Below are positions 55,883-64,000 of a stretch of 64,000 bases of DNA, one piece after another. Under the pieces are notes generated by a model that worked only from the letters and a program-made list of their open reading frames with translations, had not been told where the DNA came from and made no database searches. A program made the position numbers and the translations under genes. How positions within the stretch are numbered: the stretch's first letter is position 1; each line of letters starts with the position of its first letter. This DNA comes from Linnemannia elongata (lineage: Eukaryota > Mortierellomycota > Mortierellomycetes > Mortierellales > Mortierellaceae). The DNA is taken from contig JAXBDG010000011.1 in assembly GCA_036320915.1 (NCBI GenBank), forward strand, positions 456,501-520,500, written 5' to 3'.

Positions 55883-58369
55883 TTTATCCTTGACGCTGTC
55901 TATAATTCCCCACAATGCAAACGAACAGACAAACATAAAACGGTTAGACACATTCCGCTTCCCCAACGTTACAATTTTTCAAAATCAACAGAAATCCCAG
56001 CGAGAATTGCAAATTTACCTTGGTGCGCAACGGATGATATCGTCCACCCTCAAGATCATCTCGGCAGCCTCAGAAGCCGACAATAACACCTGCCTCTTCA
56101 ACTTGAACGACTCTGTGATACCCAACTCACGCATATCGCCGACAGCGCCATGCTCCATGTCCAAACCATGTGTCTTGTTACCCTCATAGTGCGAAGCTCT
56201 CAACTTGGCGACCAAGTCAGCAGAATCATAACCACCGTTATCGGCCAAGATCGTAGGCATCTGACGAAGAGCGCGCGAGAAGGCTTCAATGGCGGCTTGC
56301 TGCTTGCCGGCAGTCTTGGCGGCAACCTCATCGACAGCCTTGGACATCAACACCTCTGAGCATCCTCCTCCGAGAACTGTCCTGGGCTCCTGGGTCGTTT
56401 GCGACAAGACACTGAGGGCATCGTGGAGCGAACGCTCAGACTCATCCAACAACTGGTGAGTTGCTCCGCGAAGAACAATCGTGCAGGCCTCTCCAGCAGC
56501 AACTCCCGAGAATTTGATCAACTAATTGGTCATGATTAAGAAAAAAGATCCATCGTGTTAATTCTGTGTCCAAGAGCATCGAAATGGTCAAAAGGTGAAA
56601 AATTCTTCATGAAGTCTTCTCTTCGACACCAAAACTTACGCGGTCCTCGCCAATGATAACCTCCTCGATGACATCGCAGTGTCCGAGACGGACGAGCTCA
56701 GGGTGGTCAAAGGTCGAGGTAATCTCTCCTCCAGTGACAAGGGCCAAACGCTCAACACCATCGAAATCAGCGTGCTCAATCGACATGATACCGGCGTCAG
56801 CGAAGAGCTGCTCGGGCCAGTTGTAAATCAACTGCCTGTTGACGAAGCAAGTAATACCGTGCTCCTTGATCTTCTCAACCTTGGCCTTCATCTTTTCACG
56901 CTCAGCGCGCTCCAACTCCTCCAGCTTTCCAGTGCCCTCGACACGAATACGAGCTCCAAAGATTTTGATCTTGTCAGTATCCATAGCTATATTGATTCAA
57001 AAGTAAACAAAGTTGGACGTTAGTAAAACATTATCATACCTAATAATCTCATAGTGAGCGATAGTCTGCGACAACAGCGAAAGTAGACATACGGGTGTTG
57101 GCGACCATGATGGTGGCGTTCTCGATGCGCTTGGGCTGGTTGACACCAATCTTCTTGTCCAGAATGAATCCCTCGTCCAAGTAAGAGTCCGCAAGACGAC
57201 CTCCGACCTTCTTAATAATCTGAATGTTCTCAAGGTTGGTGCTTCCCTTCAATCTCAAAACAGCATCCACAGCCAACTTAGAAAAGTACTCCTTGTCCTG
57301 CGACAAGACCTTGGAAGACAAGGTCGTCTTGGCAATGTTGATCAGATCGGCACGGAAGACTTCAGGATCTTGAGAATGGTCGATAGCAGACTCCTCAAGA
57401 GCCTTGTAGGCAGCAGCGCTAGCAATCCGGAATCCCTCAATGATCGTCTGGGGGTGAATCTTTTGGTTGACCAACTTCTCGGCCTCTCTCAACAACTCGG
57501 CGGCGAGGACACAGACAGAGGTAGTACCGTCTCCGACTTCATCGTCCTGAACTTTGGAAATGTTGACAAGGACCTTGGCGGCGGCGTTGTCGAGAGCAAT
57601 AGACTTCAAAATGGTGGCGCCGTCGTTGGTGACCATAACCTCGCCTGTTGATGCTGACTGAAGGATCTTGTCCTATGAATTTTGTAAGGAGCAAGGGGGA
57701 AGGAAGAGAGATGGTTTGTGAGCGCTTTGGATCTCTTGCGCGGAGCTGCTTTGCCGCCAACTGTTGTTTTCTGTTGTTCGACGTTGTGTCGCTTGTGATC
57801 AACTCCAAATCATCAAATCACCACAAACAGGGTCATACCATGCCCTTGGGTCCAAGGGTGCTCTTGACGAGATCGCCGACAGCGATAGCACCGATGAACG
57901 ACGACTATAGTAGTTGAAGTATGTCAAAAAAAGTATATTGTAAGCGTCATTGGTCTAAGTGGGGGGTACGTGGATCAAGGCAACAGTTACAGGATAACGG
58001 CAGCAAGTGAAAGAGAGAGAACTTACCAAACGAGCGTTCTCAGCACGCTCCTCGGTCGCATTGTCCTGGAAAATCTGAACGGGGGCCAAAGACTAGAATG
58101 GTTGATGGGAGGAGCGAGAGAGATGTCAGTGATGAAGCAACAAGGTTGCTGACATTCCAACCATGGGTGAGGGTGAAAAGTGTTGAGCTGATCAGGGGAA
58201 CGTGAGGTGATCTCCTTATTTTCTTCTCGAATGCCGTTGCTGTCTGTAGTGGGAATGTGTAGTTGTTGCAAGGGTGATGTTCATCCTGAAAAGGGGACAC
58301 GCATCCCATTGGGTTGCTGTCCTCTGTCTTTTGCTCTCCTGTGAGCATGAGACTGAGTGGTCGTACCAT
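55883..58369 (-). CDS. CCT2: T-complex protein 1 subunit beta (CCT2)
   Basis: Subunit of the cytosolic TRiC/CCT chaperonin that folds actin and tubulin. Seven exons: 58369-58367, 58092-58027, 57904-57839, 57672-57093, 56986-56640, 56521-56019, 55898-55883; 526 residues, the family size. Exon 1 contributes only the ATG; the next exon gives [20 protein letters not shown]. Chaperonin motifs are [44 protein letters not shown] and [11 protein letters not shown]. Beta-specific stretches include [16 protein letters not shown] and [15 protein letters not shown]. The 16-nt last exon (RQRQG after CAP) is chosen by acceptor and frame and is the least certain part. Confidence 0.93.
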
Positions 58370-58768
58370 GATGTGTGAAAGTGTGGAAATGGGTTGAAGA
58401 AGAAGAAGCAGAAAGTGATGGTGGTCTCTTTTATTTCCAAGAGCCAGGACAGCGCGTTGTAATAACTCAGCGCCTGGAGCGAGGAAGGAAGCTAACAGAA
58501 GGAAATTCAAAATCCAGGGACACAGATCTCAAAGGTGGTATGAAACGTCACCGGAATTAGTTCATCGTCAGAGTAACGACGCGCTCTTGGTGATCTCGCT
58601 TTTGAGCAGGCAAGCGCCAGCTAAAATCCAGGAGTTCGCGTCAAGACAAGGTATGAAAACAGGCCATTGCTACAGAGAGTGGGATGCATAGGTTTATTTT
58701 TCTAGTGTTACAAGTATTGAAAAAAAGTACAAAGAGATCATAGCTAGAAGCGTGTGTGATCCAAGGAT
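58370..58768. other. Intergenic region upstream of CCT2
   Basis: 399 bp with the CCT2 promoter and the 3' flank of the downstream minus-strand gene. Nothing else seen. Confidence 0.45.
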
Positions 58769-59575
58769 CTACTTCGTAAGAGTAACCTTTTGCCCAAAGA
58801 AACTCTCACCATAATCCCCAGTCTTCACAACCTTCTCAAAGATCCACTCTCCAACATCCGCCCTATGAACGGTATAGCCAACAGCAGGCTTCTCCTCATG
58901 TCCAACCTTCAACTTCTCCCACCCCTGTCCACCCTTCACTGACTGATCACCCATCAACAAACTAGGTCGAACAATCACTGCACCGCGGAATGCTCTTCCA
59001 GATCCACTGTTCTCGAGGACGAGACGTTCCATCTCTTTCTTGTCCTTGTGAGGGTCGGCAAGAACGACGTGGTACAAAGTTTGGAAGCCAAAGGGAACAT
59101 CCTCCTTAACGTCCGAGACGCCAGTGGTCGAGATGACCGTAATCGAGGGCTTGTGTTGGGCAGTCAAAGGCTGTGCCTCGTAGATCTCCTGGAGGGCCTG
59201 GACAATATTCTTGGTCGCCGTAGCGCAGATCTCCGGGTTGTCAATCGTCACGGGGCGACGGAGAGACATCTGCATCTGAGGAGTACCACCGATACCTGAG
59301 ATGATCTGCGAGGCAAGTTGGATGGTGGTGGAGTTGTTGGTGAGGACGGACTTGATGGCAGGGATATCAGAAATGTCGCCCTTGACGATAGTCAACTGGC
59401 TGTTAATGGTGGACTGGGCGACTCCCTGGGCGAGGAGCATGTCGGTAAGTTTGGAGGGTGTGCGAGCGAGGGCGGTGGCGTGAAAGCCAGCGTTGAGAGT
59501 GTGGACCAGGCAGGCGTTTGTGCATCCTCCTGTGGCCCCGAAAAACGAAATGAATGAGGTGGTTGAGGTAGTCAT
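58769..59575 (-). CDS. NAD(P)-binding Rossmann-fold protein (atypical SDR / NmrA-like)
   Basis: Single-exon gene of 268 residues. The N-terminal strand and nucleotide loop are FISFFGATGGCTNACLVHTL, the GxxGxxx pattern of atypical short-chain dehydrogenases. ALARTPSKL marks the second strand, where Arg would favour NADP(H). Further features are VKGDISDIPAIKSVL, SITVISTTGVSD, AVIVRPSLLMGD and a C-terminal segment VGYTVHRADVGEWIFEKVV, all typical of NAD(P)-binding epimerase-like proteins. No YxxxK motif is clearly placed, so it may bind nucleotide without classic SDR catalysis. A TATA-like AGTATATAAA lies on the minus strand at about 59707-59716, some 130 bp before the ATG. Confidence 0.85.
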   Translation of the reverse strand: MTTSTTSFISFFGATGGCTNACLVHTLNAGFHATALARTPSKLTDMLLAQGVAQSTINSQLTIVKGDISDIPAIKSVLTNNSTTIQLASQIISGIGGTPQMQMSLRRPVTIDNPEICATATKNIVQALQEIYEAQPLTAQHKPSITVISTTGVSDVKEDVPFGFQTLYHVVLADPHKDKKEMERLVLENSGSGRAFRGAVIVRPSLLMGDQSVKGGQGWEKLKVGHEEKPAVGYTVHRADVGEWIFEKVVKTGDYGESFFGQKVTLTK

Positions 59576-60942
59576 GTTTGTTTGTTGTGTTGGTGGGTTG
59601 TTTGTTGGTGTAGTTTAGTTGTAGAGTTGAGAGTGAGCTGATGAGCTGTGCTTTGTTGAATCTTTGTTGTTGTGTTTGTGTTGAAGAAAAAAAAGGGAAA
59701 CAGCTCCTTTATATACTGGGCACCGGGCCGGAGATCCCTTCCTTCCGTGCAACCGTCGTCACCAATGTTACGAGAATGACGACCGATCGAAGAAGGACAC
59801 GTCCGTGCCAAAAAAAGCCAAGAGCGATGCCTCTCTTGCATTTCTGTGTCACACCAAGGGATAAGTAAAAAATGCCAAGAACCGTTCACCTGGCCATGAT
59901 GCAAAAAGGGTAACAGGGGTAAAGATACACAAAAAATCTTTTGCTCTCAGCTCTTTCCCTCTTGACGCACGATCTTGGCAACATACAAAAATCGATCGAT
60001 ACCAAGAGACACCACGTTTTGACAAGTATCAGAAAAATGAGGCAATTGGCGTCGATCATTGAACAAGACGTTGTTGCTGGAGACAGGACGAACGTTGAAG
60101 CGAAAAGCAGAAGCTTTCTCTTTCTCACAGTTTATTTCCCATTATTGCGTACGCGTTCGGGTTAAAAATAGGTACCCTTCCATGATCTATCCCCCTGGAG
60201 CCAAGGCTGGCGTACGATGGTCAAGACTGAGAGGGACATAGATAGTGGGAAACATGAATTATTACAAGGGTATCATGGGTAGTCTAGGTGTATCCTTTTC
60301 TTCGAAATACAGCCCCCTCTCCATCCTTCACATTCGCCAATAACACAACAAAGCCATTCTAAGCACACTTTTTCAATGACATGGATCCAGGGAACACAGT
60401 AAACTTCATTCGCCAAAAGGAAAAAAAAAATAAAATACAAAGTCGACCATTGTTCGTGAATGAAAAAGAAAAAGGAAAACATAAAAAGTAAAAAAAGAAA
60501 CAGCCAGCCAAATGCTCTGGGGTGCCCCTCGGAAATATCTCGAAAAAGAAACAAATCCTTCCGCACGCACTCTGCTCATCTCTCTCTGCACTGGGGGGAA
60601 AATGTCGAAAACAAAGACTCTTTGACGCTCAGCTCTCGCTCCCGCTCCGGTACACAGAACACTCTCAGATTCCCCTCCTTCAAACTTCACTTGATGTCTT
60701 CCTATGCTGATCCACCCCTCCATCCACCAGAGATACCTCCCCCACTATCAGCCCTTGACTCGCCCTTGCTCGAATGCCCATTCCACTATTTTTTTTTTGT
60801 TGTTCTTATTACACCGCTCTCACATTCATCTTTTTTCCCCCCATCGCTCTGTTCTTTTTAGTGGCCATCCGAGTATCTCCACCAAAACCGTCAACCATCA
60901 ACCGACCATCCAAAAGTGGACACAGAACCCCTCCCCTCTCGA
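59576..60942. other. Intergenic region
   Basis: 1.37 kb between two minus-strand genes: promoter of the Rossmann-fold gene on the left and 3' flank of the zinc-finger gene on the right. C/T-rich at 60700-60900. No supported gene. Confidence 0.5.
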
Positions 60943-63543
60943 TTAGTAGCGATTAGGGGGCTGTCCATACTGCTGGGTCCCGTACGATCCATATCCTTGC
61001 TGAGACTGCTGAGTTCCATAGGTGGGGCCGCCGTAGCTTCCATACGAGGGTGCCGAAGAGCCATAGGCTGGGCTCATGGGCGAGTATCCTGGAGTGGGAC
61101 CTGACTGCTGAGAAGACGACTGCTGTTGAGTGCCGTAGTAGCTCATGTTGCTTCCTCCCGAACCCTGACCGCTAGATTGGTTAGGCGAGTTGGTGCCACA
61201 GCGCGCGCAGGTGGTGCGCTTGGCAAAGTTGTGGTAACCGCACTGGGTGTTTGGGCACATCCAATCGCCAGCCTTCATCATCGACTGCTGTGTAGGGTAG
61301 GAAGAGGGTGCAGGCGATGAATCACGAACGGGCTTGGCCAATCCGCAACGCATACACTGGAAGCGAGATGCAAAGTTGTGAGAGTTGCACGAGGGACAGC
61401 TCCAGTCACCGGGGCGGAAATTGCTTTGGCCTCCAGAGCTGCTGCCGTTACCGCTGCTGCCATAAGAGCCAGAGCCACCCTGACTTCCGTACGACTGAGA
61501 TCCACCGCCTCCATAAGAGTTTCCACCACCGCGACCGCCCTGGTATCCGCTGCTCTGATATCCGCTGCTCTGGTATCCGCCACCATAGCTGTTGCTGTTG
61601 CTGCTGCTGCTGTTGTCGTAGCTGTTGTAGCTCGAGTTCGAACCACGGTATCCGCCTCCACTACCACTTCCACTTCCTCCGCCAGACGAAGGCGCGCTGG
61701 TTCCGCACTTCATGCACTGAGTTCTAGAGGCAAAGTTCTGGAAGTTACAACTGGGACAGTTCCAGTCGCCAGGACGGAAGGTGATCGAGTGACCGCCGCC
61801 GCCGCTACCACCACCAGAAGCATATGGGTGGTGGTGGTGGGAGTGGTGCGAGTGATGATGAGGTGATGCTACAGGGCCTCCGTTGTTGTAGCCGCTTCCG
61901 TTTCCTGAGGTGCCGGGCATAGGTGTGCGGCAGCGAAGACAGTGAGTACGGGAAGCGTAGTTGTGGAAGCCACACTGGGCATTGGGACACATCCAGTCTC
62001 CAGATGTAAAGTTGGCAGGCTGGGAGGGGATAACTCCTTCGGGCGAGGGGGAGTTGCACTTGAGACATGCCATTCTCGAGGAAAAGTTGACAAACTGGCA
62101 CATGTTGCAAGTCCAGTCACCGGGTCTTGACGAGCTGGTGTAAGAGGACTTGGAGGTCTATACAAATAATCAAGAGCTGATGATTAGTCATCGTTGGCAG
62201 ACGTATGCTTAATGATACGAAAACAAATAAAACAAAGCATAAAACGATGCAGTACCTGGTTGGAAGACGACGACGACTTTCCCTTGTTGGTGGTGTCCAT
62301 GACAGCTTTACTGGAAGGAGTGATCTCGATGACACGGGTTCCGAGAGGAGCACCGTTCAACTCGAGAGCAGCCAAAGCATCGGTATGCGACTCGAACACG
62401 ATAAATCCGCTTCCAGTGGGCTTGTTGGAGGCAGTGGTCTGAATGACGATCTCCTTAGGCGTCAACTTGTTGGAGGTAAAGAAGGTCTCCACCTCCGACT
62501 GGGTGATATCGAAGGACATGGAAGAGATGCGAACAATCTTGGATCCGCTGTCCTTGAACATCTTGAGGACTTGAGCGGGATCAGTTGCCTGGGTAAAGAC
62601 ATCGGGATGGGCAAAGGCGACGAGGTACATCATGATGCTAATGATGGTCTTGACATCATCAATACCAGAATGGAGCTGTCCGACCTGAGTGACAGCAAAG
62701 GCCTCGCACATCTTTTCCAGCGAGAAGGACTTGAGGACGACCTCGGGGTGGTGAGCGATCCACTTGGTAGCCTCCTCCTTGAGGTCAAAAACAATGGGCT
62801 CCTTGAGGTATAGGGGAAGAGTAATGCCCTTCTCCTTGGCTTCTCTGGGCAACTGGATGCGAAGATCCCAAGCACCATGGGTGACAAAGCAGAAGGTCTT
62901 GCCCTTGTCCAGAATCTCCGATGTGACAAAGGCGTCCAACGAGTCGATAGCCTGCTGAAGAGTCTTGCCATCTTCGACCATGGCGGGGGTGATCTTGGTG
63001 AGGTTCTCGCAGAAGGGGGTGATGGGGGTCTTGACGGGCTTGACGTAGACCTGCTCCTCCTTGACGTTGGCCAGGGTAGACTTTGCGGCGCAAACCCATG
63101 AAAACTCGATAATCTCGGCAGTTGCCTATATGGAAATATACCCATCGAGCACATGTTAGTTAAATTCGTCGGCGTCCTTTTCTCACTAATATATCTGTTG
63201 AAATAAACAAAAACAAAAACGTTATGAATCAACTTACACTGGTGACAAGGAGTTCAGCGGCAGGCTTACCCTCGTCGCAGGTGGCCTCAAAATCGACGAC
63301 GATGAAGTAGTCGTATTCGCTTGTGGGGATTCTGGGTGCCTTTGAGGCAGCAGGGGTAGGTTTGGCAGGAAGGGAAGATGACGCAGGGGTAGTTGACGTT
63401 GTGGATCCGGTGGCGGGTGCCTTTGCAACGGGTGCTGCTGGAGGTGTGGTGGTGGCTGGTGCTGTTGCTGTGGGTGCGGCTGCGGCTGCGGCTGGGGGAG
63501 CAGGCTGACTGCTTGCAGCGGTGGTAGGGTCGTTGTCAGACAT
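60943..63543 (-). CDS. ERI1-like exonuclease + RRM + five RanBP2-type zinc fingers (Nrp1-like)
   Basis: Three exons: 63543-63238, 63125-62256 and 62157-60943; 796 residues. After an Ala/Pro/Thr-rich start, residues about 78-280 form a DEDDh 3'-5' exonuclease domain: VVDFEATCDEGK (Asp84, Glu86), THGAWDLR (Asp189), HSGIDDVKTI (His254, Asp258), so all catalytic residues are present. An RRM-like domain follows (VRISSMSFDITQSEVETFF, GFIVFESHTDALAALEL). The last exon holds five zinc fingers of the pattern GDWxCxxC...NFASRxxCxxC, separated by Gly/Ser/Tyr/Gln-rich sequence that may be prone to condensates. Yeast Nrp1 has RRM plus RanBP2 fingers; this is probably its relative, acting on RNA. Confidence 0.85.
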
Positions 63544-63751
63544 CGATGTTGGTGTTGTCGTTGCGAGGAGAGTCGATGAAGAAAAGAGAAAAGAGACTCT
63601 GCTTCGTGCGTGTTGACTGTGGGAGTAAGTGCGTGTGGGGAAGAAGGGGTGGTGTGAGTTGACGAAAGAAAGATGGGAAAAAGGAGAAGAGATCAACGTT
63701 TAAAAAAAAAGGCTACGTCACAATGTGAGCACGTGACGCTATCCAGATCTT

Positions 63752-64000
63752 TTATTTCATTTCGCGGGCTGAACAGCGAACCACATCGTAGAGCGATTTG
63801 ACCTGCAGGTCGCTCTCCAAGATCGGATCTGGCCGCTTTCCTTTGCCATGATAGGTAACGCTCTTGGGATGTTCTGGGAGAAGCCAAAACACATTGTCAT
63901 CAAAATGGCCCCCAATCTCATCTCGTCTCCACTCCAGCCAGATCATCCCAGCAATCGCCTTGGACGAAACGCTCAGATGAATCTCGTATCCATTAGAGTG
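63752..64000 (-). CDS. Beta-mannosidase (GH2), C-terminal end, truncated by window
   Basis: The frame is open from the right window edge to TAA at 63752 and encodes 82 residues. The sequence YEIHLSVSSKAIAGMIWLEW, then GHFDDNVFWLLPEHPKSVTY and LQVKSLYDVV, fits the C-terminal beta-sandwich of GH2 beta-mannosidases (W-L-E/D-x...G-F-D-N-x-F...K-x-V...V-x-S-L-x-D). The enzyme removes terminal beta-mannose from N-glycan or mannan fragments. The catalytic domain lies outside the window. Its end is 209 bp from the start codon of the next minus-strand gene. Confidence 0.7.
   Translation of the reverse strand, partial: HSNGYEIHLSVSSKAIAGMIWLEWRRDEIGGHFDDNVFWLLPEHPKSVTYHGKGKRPDPILESDLQVKSLYDVVRCSAREMK

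Noticed and set aside
1..64000. tRNA or rRNA genes
   Set aside because: I looked for B-box-like GGTTCRAANCC words with matching acceptor stems and found none that fold convincingly; a tRNAscan-SE run would be decisive.

Overview
The window is nuclear DNA of a filamentous fungus. Genes carry several short spliceosomal introns (GT/GC...AG), promoters and leaders are pyrimidine-rich, and the conserved proteins are typically fungal. The many Sel1-repeat genes, long homopolymer runs and Gln/Asn-rich proteins fit an early-diverging lineage, most likely Mortierellomycota. That placement is inference; no rRNA or marker search was possible. All exon structures below were built by hand from splice consensus, reading frame and family knowledge.

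Layout. 1-5.2 kb: 3' end of a UBR1 N-recognin E3 ligase (+) and gamma-tubulin (-). 6.1-7.6 kb: Sel1-repeat protein A. 7.8-18.3 kb: four head-to-tail copies of a 2.6-2.8 kb unit, each with one alpha/beta-hydrolase gene; copy 2 has lost its start codon and signal peptide. 18.9-20.8 kb: Sel1 protein B. 21.5-24.1 kb: a Gln-rich SAM-methyltransferase-like protein. 26.3-36.8 kb: housekeeping block with TFIIA large subunit, CDK1 (PSTAIRE), COX17, an OPI3-type phospholipid methyltransferase, an orphan exon and a PQ-loop transporter. 37.9-49.4 kb: six more members of the Sel1-associated family (I to N) plus a decayed Sel1 gene. 49.7-64 kb: PRPP synthetase, TFIIA small subunit, a VAMP7-like SNARE, CCT2, a NAD(P)-binding protein, an exonuclease-RRM-zinc-finger protein and the C-terminus of a GH2 beta-mannosidase.

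The most unusual content is the family A, B, I, J, K, L, M, N. All eight share a two-exon design. Exon 1 encodes a conserved module of about 70 residues (cores THQDPSSGK, ALYLQ, LPFLKG). It is followed by a phase-2 intron at the same codon, and exon 2 opens with a conserved DPPRIAAIP segment. A linker follows, with one to three copies of an NPxYGDELAAxENYxHID motif in most members. The C-terminal part is exchangeable: Sel1 repeats in seven members, a Sho1-like SH3 domain in J. J is split by one in-frame stop, N is a fusion of two members with a fossil intron inside it, and 48.97-49.40 kb is a dead relic. The locus therefore looks like a rapidly evolving family of modular adaptor proteins. I do not know a described function for the shared N-terminal module.
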